21,217 bases of DNA from Candidatus Altarchaeum sp. CG2_30_32_3053 (GTDB taxonomy: Archaea > Altiarchaeota > Altiarchaeia > Altiarchaeales > Altiarchaeaceae): positions 1 through 21,217 of the forward strand of contig MNZY01000218.1 in the NCBI GenBank assembly GCA_001873845.1, in the 5' to 3' direction. Within the stretch, counting starts at the first letter, position 1. The number at the start of each line of letters is the position of its first letter. The notes beneath the pieces were generated by a model. The model saw only the letters and a program-made list of their open reading frames with translations. It searched no databases and was not told where the DNA came from. Shown here in pieces: positions 1 through 6,481 of this stretch. Both the position numbers and the translations under genes were made by a program.

Positions 1-24
1 TTTGATAATATTGTTTTTGTCCAT
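1..24 (-). CDS. possible 5' end of a gene leaving the window
   Basis: An ATG on the minus strand at 22-24 opens eight codons (MDKNNIIK) that run off the left edge. The region upstream is AT-rich and could carry a TATA box near 45-52. Eight codons are too few to identify a product, so this is only a candidate start. Confidence 0.25.
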
Positions 25-100
25 ATTTATTCTTCAAATCATAATATGTAATATTGATGTTCAAAATAAATGATCAAAAGTTGAAATTTTCACTATAAAT

Positions 101-496
101 TTAAACCCTCTTCTCAATCAACTTCAATATCCTCATTGCTATATATGCTGCATTTTCCGCATTATCAATTCCGACACATGCAACAGGAACTCCCTTTGGC
201 ATCTGTACAATGCTCAATAATGCATCCATTCCATCTAATTTTGCAGAAACAGGAACGCCTATAACAACCTTATCGGTAAATGCAGCAACTGCTCCCGGAA
301 GTGCAGCGGAAAGCCCTGCAATTGCGATAAAAATTTTTGCATCGCTGTTTTTTACGATGTTAATCAGTCGTTCCGGCTCTCTGTGAAAAGAGCAGTATTC
401 AACACCACAAGAAATTTTATTCTCGTTTAAAATTTTTTCCGCTTTTTTTACAATTTCCTCATCGCTTTTGCTTCCTGCAATTATCAGAACATCCAT
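101..496 (-). CDS. purE: PurE-like N5-CAIR mutase / AIR carboxylase with altered active site
   Basis: This is a small 131-residue PurE-family protein. The family makes carboxyaminoimidazole ribonucleotide in purine synthesis, either as N5-CAIR mutase (class I) or AIR carboxylase (class II), and acts as a cytosolic octamer. Visible are the GSKSD phosphate-binding motif (8-12), a catalytic His in SFHREP (36-41; usually SAHRTP), the VPVSAKLDGMDALLSIVQMP stretch (81-100) typical of archaeal members, and GIDNAENAA near the end. The usual GGAAHLPG loop is GLSAALPG here (61-68), so the second conserved histidine (His75 in E. coli PurE) is Ala65. Family membership is clear, but activity is less certain. 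A tRNA-Lys gene lies 32 bp upstream on the same strand. No other purine gene is in the window. Confidence 0.88.
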   Translation of the reverse strand: MDVLIIAGSKSDEEIVKKAEKILNENKISCGVEYCSFHREPERLINIVKNSDAKIFIAIAGLSAALPGAVAAFTDKVVIGVPVSAKLDGMDALLSIVQMPKGVPVACVGIDNAENAAYIAMRILKLIEKRV

Positions 497-527
497 TTTG
501 ACATATTTGACATTCGTTTCAAAAATA

Positions 528-601
528 CGGGCTTGACGGGATTTGAACCCGCGACCATCGGATTAAAAGTCCGGTGCTCTGCCAAACTGAGCTACAAGCC
601 C
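528..601 (-). tRNA. tRNA-Lys (UUU)
   Basis: The minus strand folds as a complete cloverleaf: a seven-pair acceptor stem (GGGCTTG with CAAGCCC), a D stem GCTC/GAGC, and a T arm with GGTTCAAAT. The anticodon loop is CTTTTAA with anticodon TTT at 565-567. The discriminator base is G at 528. CCA is not encoded and there is no intron. The outermost anticodon-stem pair is C-A, a mismatch. Confidence 0.97.
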
Positions 602-609
602 AAAAATTT

Positions 610-665
610 AATTTGCGATAATAATTTGCGATAATAATTTGCGATAATAATTTGCAGTAATAATT
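610..665. repeat. 13-bp tandem repeat, about 4.3 copies
   Basis: The unit aatttgcgataat is repeated three times exactly (610-648), then once with two changes (649-661), then partially. It lies between the tRNA-Lys gene and the end of the RNase Z gene. Confidence 0.9.
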
Positions 666-670
666 ACAAA

Positions 671-730
671 TCGGATTAAAAATAATATATTATCGGATTA
701 AAAATAATATATTATCGGATTAAAAATAAT
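671..730. repeat. 22-bp tandem repeat, about 2.7 copies
   Basis: A unit beginning tcggattaaaaataat occurs at 671-692, 693-714 and 715 onward, ending at the stop codon of the RNase Z gene. Its first 11 bases (tcggattaaaa) also occur in the anticodon arm of the neighbouring tRNA-Lys gene (558-568). Confidence 0.88.
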
Positions 731-1707
731 CAGACAATCAGAATTTTCTTTTCCGGCGGGGCAGAAATCTGAACATTAGTAAAATCCCGGACAACATAAC
801 TGTTCCCAAACACCTTTCCTGCTTCATCCTCCAGAATTTTTGAATCCGCATATCTCTGGCTTATATGAATTAGGAACAATGACTTTGCGTTTGCCTTTTT
901 TGCTGTTTCCGCTGCCTGCAACGCCGTGCTGTGTCCGTGGTCAGAAATTTTATCAATATCTATATTTGAATATGTTGAATCGTGGATAAGGATATCACAT
1001 CTCTCAGCAAATTTTACCGTATTCTCGCAGGGAGTTGTATCTCCGGTATAGACGATTTTTCTTCCTTTTATTGGCTCGCTTAAAACATCATCCGGATTTA
1101 TTGTTCTTCCGTTAAAATTTATGCTTTCTCCTCTTTGAAGACCGCTGTATAGTTTGCCTTCCGGGATTCCGAGCGCAACCGCTTTCTCCTTTAAAAATTT
1201 CCGCTTTTCCTTTTCTTCAAAGACAAATCCCAAACTTTCTGCAGTATGCTGTGTTTTAAAAGGTATAATTTTATATCTTCTGCCTTCAACAACCTGCCCT
1301 TCTGAAATTTCATAAATTTTAACAAACCGCATCGCATCCTTCGGAACCGGTAAATTTTTAATTATGCTGCGGATGCCTGCTCCACCGTAAATTTCCAGAT
1401 TGCTTCTCCGATCCAGAAAATTCATTGTATTGATTATTCCGATTAAACCGGCAATATGGTCCGCGTGAAAATGCGTAATCAAAATTTTATTTATATTCAT
1501 AAAATTTATCTTATCGTTCTTTCCTCTGTTCTCTTTGCTTTTTTCATTGCGTTTATTCCTTTTTGACGAGCAAATCATTATCTGCCTTAAAGTTCCTTCC
1601 CCGCAGTCAAACAAAAAGAGTTCATTTAAATATTCAACCAATACGGCTGGCAATCCCCTGTCTTTTGTCGGCACACTTCCTCCGCTGCCTAAAAATATTA
1701 TTTTCAT
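730..1707 (-). CDS. rnz: ribonuclease Z (tRNA 3' endonuclease)
   Basis: RNase Z is a metallo-beta-lactamase-fold zinc endonuclease that removes the 3' trailer from tRNA precursors. That is essential when CCA is not gene-encoded, as in the tRNA-Lys next door. The 325-residue protein shows the N-terminal FLGSGGSVPT, the zinc motif THFHADH (78-84), His154 in KTQHTAESLGF, Asp223 in YTGDTTP, SDHGHSTALQAA (255-266) and His281 in IHISQRY. Length is close to the usual 300-320 residues. A Lys/Arg/Asn-rich stretch (about 47-68) just before the zinc motif is longer than in most homologues and is probably a loop insertion. The start is the ATG giving MKIIFLGSGG, the standard family N-terminus. It is probably transcribed alone; the gene on its 5' side is divergent. 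Confidence 0.95.
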   Translation of the reverse strand: MKIIFLGSGGSVPTKDRGLPAVLVEYLNELFLFDCGEGTLRQIMICSSKRNKRNEKSKENRGKNDKINFMNINKILITHFHADHIAGLIGIINTMNFLDRRSNLEIYGGAGIRSIIKNLPVPKDAMRFVKIYEISEGQVVEGRRYKIIPFKTQHTAESLGFVFEEKEKRKFLKEKAVALGIPEGKLYSGLQRGESINFNGRTINPDDVLSEPIKGRKIVYTGDTTPCENTVKFAERCDILIHDSTYSNIDIDKISDHGHSTALQAAETAKKANAKSLFLIHISQRYADSKILEDEAGKVFGNSYVVRDFTNVQISAPPEKKILIV

Positions 1708-1808
1708 CTGAATTTAAATTTTGCATGAATTAATAAATTTAAATTTTCAGGCGAAAATTTTAATAAACACCCCAAAACTTTCTGATTAAATTTTTTGCCC
1801 CAATATTT

Positions 1809-1852
1809 AATGTAAATTTAATGTAAATTTAATGTAAATTTAATGTAAATTT
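1809..1852. repeat. 11-bp tandem repeat, 4 copies
   Basis: The unit aatgtaaattt is repeated four times exactly in the divergent intergenic region between RNase Z and the DUF35 gene. The period is close to one DNA helical turn. Confidence 0.93.
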
Positions 1853-1937
1853 AATTAATAATTATTCAAAATTATCAACAAAAATTTAAAACAAAATTTA
1901 AAAATTTTAAAAACAAAATAAATAACAAACAATCAAA

Positions 1938-2339
1938 ATGACACGGATTGCATTAAACTGGAGAAAAATTCCGCAGAGATATAATCTGATAGGAACACAA
2001 TGTGTGACCTGTGAAACATACTATTTTCCACCGAGAATTATATGCCCGAAATGCAGAAGAAAGGGAAAAATGGACGAGTATAAATTTTGCGGTGAAGGTG
2101 AAGTAATGAGTTACACTGAAATTTATTCGCCGCTGCGGGGTTTTGAGAACATCAAACCATACATTCTGGCAATAATAAAATTAAAAGAAGGCCCTTCGCT
2201 TACGGCGCAGATTATTGACTGTAAAATGAATGATGTGAAGATAGGAAGCAAGGTTAAGTCGATCTTTAGAAAGATTGTTGAAGAAGGAGATGAAGGTGTG
2301 ATTTTATACGGATATAAATTTAAGCTGGTGAAGGACTAA
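1938..2339 (+). CDS. DUF35 zinc-ribbon/OB-fold protein
   Basis: This 133-residue protein has a four-cysteine zinc ribbon (C22-x2-C25 and C36-x2-C39) followed by an OB-fold-like beta domain (about 50-130), the DUF35 arrangement. In archaea such proteins often bind thiolase and HMG-CoA synthase and channel acetoacetyl-CoA towards mevalonate. Neither partner gene is in the window, so this role is a family-based suggestion. It lies 27 bp upstream of a phospholipid synthase gene on the same strand, and the two probably share a transcript, which fits a lipid-related role. The N-terminus MTRIALNWRKIPQRYNLIG is typical for the family, so the ATG at 1938 is well supported. Confidence 0.88.
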   Translation: MTRIALNWRKIPQRYNLIGTQCVTCETYYFPPRIICPKCRRKGKMDEYKFCGEGEVMSYTEIYSPLRGFENIKPYILAIIKLKEGPSLTAQIIDCKMNDVKIGSKVKSIFRKIVEEGDEGVILYGYKFKLVKD

Positions 2340-2366
2340 ATTGAAATTTTGTATCTATTTTGGCTT

Positions 2367-2921
2367 ATGAACAACAACAATATATTAAATTTTTTTAAGT
2401 GGAAGGATGTATTTTCGCTGCTCTGTGCGGTCTTTGGATTTTTTGCTATAATCGAAATTTTTGCAGGAAATTTTTTGCAGGCTGCATTGCTTCTTGGGCT
2501 TGCAGGAATTGCTGATTATATGGACGGATTTATGGCAAGGAAATTTTCCTTTCCTACAAAGTATGGGGCAAATATTGACACGGTTGCTGATGCGGTTGCA
2601 TTTGGGGTTGTTCCCGCGGTCTTTATATTCTTTTATTCACATCAGGACATTTTCTACTTAATAATTTCAGTAATTGTTATGTGCGCGGGACTTATGCGGC
2701 TGGCAAGATATTTGTGTTTGGCAAGAGAAAGCGAAAATGAAAACACAGACAAAAACACAGACAAAAACATAAATGTCTATGTGGGGCTTCCGATAACATT
2801 CAATGCGCTGATAATTCCGCTGCTTTATCTGCTGTCAGAATATTTAAATTTTAATCTGTTTTTCTTAACCTTGATTTCCGCTTATTTGATGATTTCAGCG
2901 ATAAATTTCAGGAAAATTTAA
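2367..2921 (+). CDS. pssA: CDP-alcohol phosphatidyltransferase, archaetidylserine-synthase type
   Basis: This is an integral membrane enzyme that should transfer a polar head group, probably serine, onto CDP-archaeol. Numbering from the ATG at 2367 (184 residues), the full family motif is present: D50-x2-D53-G54-x2-A57-R58-x8-G67-x3-D71-x3-D75. The following ADAVAFGVVPA and the later VGLPITFNA match the PssA subgroup better than inositol- or glycerol-phosphate synthases. Five or six hydrophobic helices are visible. A TTG at 2349 would add six residues, but I prefer ATG 2367. Residues NTDKNTDK are encoded by a 12-bp tandem duplication near 2743-2766. The last codons and the stop form the start of a 55-bp repeat that continues downstream. 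Confidence 0.85.
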   Translation: MNNNNILNFFKWKDVFSLLCAVFGFFAIIEIFAGNFLQAALLLGLAGIADYMDGFMARKFSFPTKYGANIDTVADAVAFGVVPAVFIFFYSHQDIFYLIISVIVMCAGLMRLARYLCLARESENENTDKNTDKNINVYVGLPITFNALIIPLLYLLSEYLNFNLFFLTLISAYLMISAINFRKI

Positions 2922-3034
2922 GGAATTAACACAAAGGATTTCACAATAGCCAATGATAAATTTCAGGAAAATTTAAGGAATTAACACAAAGGATTTCACA
3001 ATAGCCAATGATAAATTTCAGGAAAATTTAATAT
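2900..3034. repeat. 55-bp tandem repeat (2.45 units), left flank of the R-M cassette
   Basis: Units at 2900-2954 and 2955-3009 are identical, and 3010-3034 starts a third. The first unit includes the last codons and stop of pssA. The 80 bases at 2955-3034 recur at 5194-5273 with one mismatch (position 5199), so the cassette lies between near-perfect 80-bp direct repeats. Confidence 0.96.
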
Positions 3035-3042
3035 AAAAGATT

Positions 3043-4119
3043 ATGGTTGGAAAATATTTAAACAAAATAATCAAAGGTGATTGCATAGAAGAATTAAAAA
3101 AACTGCCTGAAGATTCAGTTGATCTTATTTTTGCCGATCCGCCTTATAATTTACAATTACAGGGCGAACTTTATCGCCCAAATCAAACAAAGGTTTCTGC
3201 TGTAAATGATAAATGGGATAAATTTTCCTCTTTTGAGGAATATGACAAATTTACTTATGACTGGCTTAAAGAGTGTAAGCGAGTTTTAAAAAAAGACGGC
3301 TCAATTTGGGTTATTGGCAGTTATCACAATATTTTCCGAGTCGGGAAAATCATGCAAGATATTGGATTATGGGTTTTAAATGATATCATTTGGATCAAGA
3401 CAAATCCAATGCCTAATTTTAAAGGTACGCGTTTTAATAACGCGCAAGAAACATTGATTTGGGCTTCTAAAAATCAAAAATCAAAATTTACTTTTCATTA
3501 CAAGTCAATGAAAGCATTTAACGATGACAAACAAATGAGAAGCGATTGGTATATTCCTATTTGCAATGGTGGGGAAAGAATAAAAGTAAATGGCGAAAAA
3601 GCCCACTCTACCCAAAAGCCGGAAGCACTGCTTTTTAGAATTATTTTATCAACTTCAAATATTGGCGATGTAGTTTTAGATCCGTTTATGGGTAGTGGGA
3701 CAACTGGTGCTGTGGCTAAAAAACTGAAAAGAAATTTTATTGGGGTAGAAAAAGAAGATTTTTATATTAAAATAGCAAATGAGAGAATTAAAAAAGTTAA
3801 ACCACTTGACGATGAATTATTATCTTATTCTGTTGAAGAAAAAAAACCAAAAGTTCCTTTTGGCAACTTGCTTGAAAATAGATTAATAAATATTGGCGAT
3901 TACTTATATTCCAAGGACGAAAAATACAAAGCCAAAATTTCGGCGGACGCAACTTTAAAATGGGGTGATAAAGTAGGCTCAATTCATAAAATAAGTGCTG
4001 AAATTTTAGGCAAGGTCTCAAATAATGGCTGGACATATTGGCACACAAAAGATAAAAAAGGCAATCTAATTCTTATTGATGAAATAAGAAACGAGTATAT
4101 TAAAAAATATTTAACATAA
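3043..4119 (+). CDS. beta-class DNA adenine-N6 methyltransferase, HinfI/CcrM type (GANTC)
   Basis: This 358-residue methyltransferase should transfer a methyl group from S-adenosylmethionine to adenine in GANTC. The catalytic motif DPPYNLQL is at 32-39, the target-recognition region follows (about 45-185), HSTQKPEALL is at 188-197, and the SAM-binding motif DPFMGSGTTG at 213-222. This is the beta-class order. The stretch NDKWDKFSSFEEYDKF, then WLKECKRVLKKDGSIWVIGSY and NPMPNFKGTRF, closely matches my memory of M.HinfI and CcrM. The C-terminal domain (about 270-358, SIHKISAEIL...NNGWTYW) is the small domain shared by that group. The gene is intact and starts 9 bp after the left repeat. The endonuclease gene begins 4 bp after its stop. 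Confidence 0.93.
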   Translation: MVGKYLNKIIKGDCIEELKKLPEDSVDLIFADPPYNLQLQGELYRPNQTKVSAVNDKWDKFSSFEEYDKFTYDWLKECKRVLKKDGSIWVIGSYHNIFRVGKIMQDIGLWVLNDIIWIKTNPMPNFKGTRFNNAQETLIWASKNQKSKFTFHYKSMKAFNDDKQMRSDWYIPICNGGERIKVNGEKAHSTQKPEALLFRIILSTSNIGDVVLDPFMGSGTTGAVAKKLKRNFIGVEKEDFYIKIANERIKKVKPLDDELLSYSVEEKKPKVPFGNLLENRLINIGDYLYSKDEKYKAKISADATLKWGDKVGSIHKISAEILGKVSNNGWTYWHTKDKKGNLILIDEIRNEYIKKYLT

Positions 4120-4123
4120 TCTT

Positions 4124-4990
4124 ATGCAATACGAAAAATTTAAAAACATTTTCAACGAAACTATTTTTGAAGAATCAAAAGCGGTGTTGATTGAAAAAAT
4201 AGCAAAGTATCCAAATAGATATATTGGCCTATTCAGGCCGACAAAACCAAAAGCGAAAATTTTGCAAAACTTACTGCAATCTCACGAAATCCGTTTTGGC
4301 GACGCTTTTGAGGAAGCAATTGAAGAATATTTTAAGGAGTTTGGCTATCAAATTTTAGAGAAAAAGTTTGTTAATGGCGATAATGACGAATTGAATCTTG
4401 ATCAATGTTTTAAGTTCAAAGATAAAGTTTATTTTATTGAGCAGAAAATTAGAGACGATCACGATTCTACCAAGAAGCGAGGGCAAATAGAAAATTTTGA
4501 GAAAAAACTAAACGAAATGATCGGCAAGTATGGCGAAAAAAATCTTGTCGGAATCTTTTATTTTATTGATCCCGACTTACAGAAAAATAAAAATTATTAT
4601 AAAACAGAGCTTGAAAAAATGTCTATGGATTATGGCGTTGAGATTTATTTGTTTTACGGCGTTGAGCTATTTGATTTTTTGAAACAAAAAAATATTTGGA
4701 ACGAGATTTTAAAATATTTAGAACAGTAGAAAAAAGCAATTCCCGATTTTCCAGAAACAAATTTTGACATTGACGCCGAAAGTTCCTTTGAAGAAATAAA
4801 AGACTTGTCACCAAGTCTCTATAGAAAAATTTTTCAAAATGATATTATTTTTAACGAAATATTTTTAACGATTTTTCCAGAAAAGAAAACCTTAAAATTA
4901 TTACTTGATTATTTCAAAGAAAAATCACTTGAAAAAATTATTTATAAAACAATTGCCAATTTGCTTGAAGAAAAATTGGAAAGTTAATTC
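4124..4990 (+). pseudogene. HinfI/HpyAIV-like type II restriction endonuclease, interrupted by an amber stop
   Basis: The frame opened by ATG 4124 encodes 201 residues and stops at TAG 4727-4729. The same frame then continues for 86 codons without a stop to TAA 4988-4990. The full reading would be about 288 residues, in the range of HinfI-like enzymes. The PD-(D/E)xK core is visible: Asp93 in NLDQCF and E106-Q-K108 in YFIEQKIRDDHDSTKKRGQ, a stretch typical of GANTC-type endonucleases. The catalytic core is therefore upstream of the stop and the lost part is the C-terminal third. Reading continues smoothly through the stop (KYLEQ, stop, KKAIPDFPE), so a single substitution such as CAG to TAG is the simplest cause. 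Pyrrolysine readthrough is unlikely because aIF5B in this window ends in TAG. I infer an inactive or weakened nuclease. Confidence 0.85.
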
Positions 4991-4992
4991 TT

Positions 4993-5223
4993 ATGCTTCC
5001 TCAAAACGAAATTATTCATGGTGGTTGTATAGAAATTTTGAAAAATTTTCCCAACGATTCTTTTGATTTAATTTTTGCCGACCCGCCATATAATTTACAA
5101 TTGCCTGAAAATAGAAAACTTTTGCGAGAAAACGGAACCGAAGTAATCCCCGTAAATGATGAATGGGATAAATTTGAAAGCTATGAAGAATATGATAACT
5201 TTCAGGAAAATTTAAGGAATTAA
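4993..5223 (+). pseudogene. second GANTC-type methyltransferase, N-terminal fragment
   Basis: The first 68 residues align with the N-terminus of the upstream methylase: GGCIEILKNFPNDSFDLIFADPPYNLQL with DPPY at 30-33, then VNDEWDKFESYEEYD. Homology ends at about 5196, where the sequence enters the direct repeat and codes NFQENLRN before a stop. About 290 residues, including the target-recognition and SAM-binding regions, are missing. The start ATG lies 2 bp after the endonuclease frame, so the parent operon was probably methylase-endonuclease-methylase. The fragment cannot be an active methylase. Confidence 0.9.
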
Positions 5224-5273
5224 CACAAAGGATTTCACAATAGCCAATGATAAATTTCAGGAAAATTTAATAT
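5194..5273. repeat. right copy of the 80-bp direct repeat flanking the R-M cassette
   Basis: One 55-bp unit (5194-5248) and 25 bp of the next (5249-5273) match 2955-3034 at 79 of 80 positions. The junction with the methylase fragment falls in a shared atgataa, suggesting the gene was cut at short homology. Confidence 0.96.
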
Positions 5274-5499
5274 GATTTAAGATGATTTAAACATGATGAA
5301 AAAAATAACTTCTGATCTGGATGAAATTATAGATATTTTTCAAGAAAGCCCTTCTGGCATTTTAAAATTTATTTTAAAATATCTAAACAAAGTGAACTTA
5401 TACTTTCCTGATAAGTAAATCTCATACTTTCCTGATAAGTAAATCTCATACTTTATATAGCAATAAAAAAGTATTTAAATAACCGAAATTTATATAAAA
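5274..5499. other. intergenic: hairpin with tag, 24-bp duplication, putative promoter
   Basis: A 10-bp hairpin (ATTTTAAAAT arms at 5359-5368 and 5371-5380) is followed by taaacaaagtgaactta (5384-5400), a degenerate member of the hairpin-plus-tag family seen elsewhere. A 24-bp unit is duplicated exactly at 5401-5424 and 5425-5448. A 41-codon frame (5293-5418, starting MMKKITSDLDEII) runs across the hairpin and ends in the duplication. I do not think it is a gene. Confidence 0.75.
5474..5481 (+). promoter_or_regulatory. putative archaeal TATA box
   Basis: The sequence tttaaata is preceded by a purine/A run that could act as a BRE. It is centred about 22-23 bp before the ATG at 5500, the spacing expected for a leaderless or nearly leaderless transcript. 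Confidence 0.45.
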
Positions 5500-5698
5500 A
5501 TGGATAAAACATTTAACTGGTTTACAAAAGCGGACCTAAGTAAATATAAGGGCAAATATGGCTATGTTGTTGGCAGTAAAGTAGTAGGTGCAGATGATGA
5601 CTCTGAAAAAGTATACTGCTTTGCTAAAAAAATACCCTGGTAAAGAGGTTGTTCTCTGGAAAGTTCCATACAGTGAAACCTTTGTATTTCAATTTTAG
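5500..5698 (+). pseudogene. DUF5678-like small protein, frameshifted at an A7 run
   Basis: The first 45 codons (MDKTFNWFTKADLSKYKGKY, then GYVVGSKVVGADDDSEKVYCFAKK) resemble the start of DUF5678 proteins, whose function is unknown. In frame, translation ends after 47 residues. Skipping one A in the run at 5626-5632 restores a continuation KYPGKEVVLWKVPYSETFVF, which matches the usual DUF5678 ending (KKYPGKEP...VKVP). The gene therefore carries a one-base insertion in a homopolymer, or the assembly has an error there, or it uses frameshifting. The restored stop TAG (5696-5698) is made by the left end of the adjacent mobile element. Confidence 0.7.
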
Positions 5699-5968
5699 TA
5701 AATTTACTAACTTTTTGTATAGCTATCAAATTTATGAGTGTATGTTCGCTTTGCTCTCATTTAAAAATTTACGAAATTTTTAAAGATTGAAAACTTGCTG
5801 TTTTCAGTATTTAAAAAATCCCACAGATTTTTTAAAGATTGAAACCGAAGGTTTCAGTATATTTTCAAATCTCCGCGATTTGAAAATAGTCATTTCAAAA
5901 ACCCAAGGTTTTTGAAATATCCAAGCGTAAGCAATGTTATTTTACTGTAAAAAGTCAGTAAATGACTA
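5696..5968 (+). mobile_element. MITE-like element, copy 1: six consecutive hairpins with terminal inverted repeats
   Basis: The ends form imperfect inverted repeats of about 24 bp (left TAGTAAATTTACTAACTTTT, right the complement of a run ending gtcagtaaatgacta), bounded by TA on both sides (5696-5697 and 5967-5968). The interior is a chain of hairpins separated by 3-4 bases: stems of 11 bp (5760-5784), 6 bp (5789-5805), 11 bp (5810-5836), 6 bp (5841-5855), 12 bp (5860-5888) and 12 bp (5892-5918), all perfect. Linkers alternate between gatt and agta. GAGCG-type tags flank the chain, inverted on the left (5744-5758) and direct on the right (5921-5936). There is no transposase. A TA target suggests mobilisation by an IS630/Tc1-like enzyme, which is inference. 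Confidence 0.85.
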
Positions 5969-5983
5969 TAGTTACAATTTAAA

Positions 5984-6256
5984 ATGTCAGGTGAAAATTT
6001 AATTTATCTTATTGCAGCGGTAATTTTTGGGCTGGCGATTGGAGTTGGCGTGTTGTATGTTTTGTATTTAAAAGAAATATTAAACAGGAGGGAATTAAAG
6101 CGAGGGATAATAAATGGCACGGTATTTGGAATTTTTGGAATAATAATCGTTTATGTATTTTTTAATTTTTGTGAAACATCAGCGATTGTTGTTGCTGTAA
6201 TGTGTCTGATACTATTGGTATTCATAAGACAGATAGTTAAGAAAAAGATAAACTAA
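5984..6256 (+). CDS. small membrane protein of unknown function
   Basis: This 90-residue protein has three predicted membrane helices (about 5-29, 40-62 and 66-84), a charged cytoplasmic-type loop KEILNRRELKRG (30-41) and a basic tail RQIVKKKIN. I recognise no family. The start ATG lies 15 bp after the right end of one MITE-like element, and a second copy begins about 225 bp after the stop, so the gene is enclosed by the pair. Any promoter would have to lie within or at the end of the first element. The frame looks like a real membrane protein in its even spread of hydrophobic residues, but it could be recently acquired. Confidence 0.6.
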   Translation: MSGENLIYLIAAVIFGLAIGVGVLYVLYLKEILNRRELKRGIINGTVFGIFGIIIVYVFFNFCETSAIVVAVMCLILLVFIRQIVKKKIN

Positions 6257-6481
6257 AATTTTCATAGCCCCTCAACAAATATTTCACACAACTCAAAATT
6301 CAATCAGTCTAGTTGCAGGATTTAAATTTTACCCATGTCTCAAAACTTGTTTTGAAGAAATTTGTATTTGTTTATCCCCACAGAGGTGCAGAGAAAGGAA
6401 ATAATTTTAAATTTAATTTTAGCTTATTCCGTGTATAAATCTCGTAGTTCTCTGTGTCCCCGTGTGAGGAATTACATTTTA
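6257..6481. other. intergenic spacer without a gene
   Basis: There is no convincing reading frame. A 7-bp-stem palindrome TCAAAACTTGTTTTGA lies at 6340-6355. Arms resembling each other in inverse (acagaggtgcagagaa at 6380-6395 and ttctctgtgtccccgt at 6449-6464) recall the degenerate CACAGAG repeats found in many prokaryotes. Confidence 0.5.

Noticed and set aside
4727..4729. Pyrrolysine readthrough of the endonuclease TAG
   Set aside because: aIF5B ends in TAG, and two clear pseudogenes nearby also carry TAG among other lesions. A nonsense mutation is simpler.
5293..5418. 41-codon frame MMKKITSDLDEII... after the R-M cassette
   Set aside because: It runs through a hairpin-plus-tag unit and ends inside a 24-bp duplication. 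No family resemblance.
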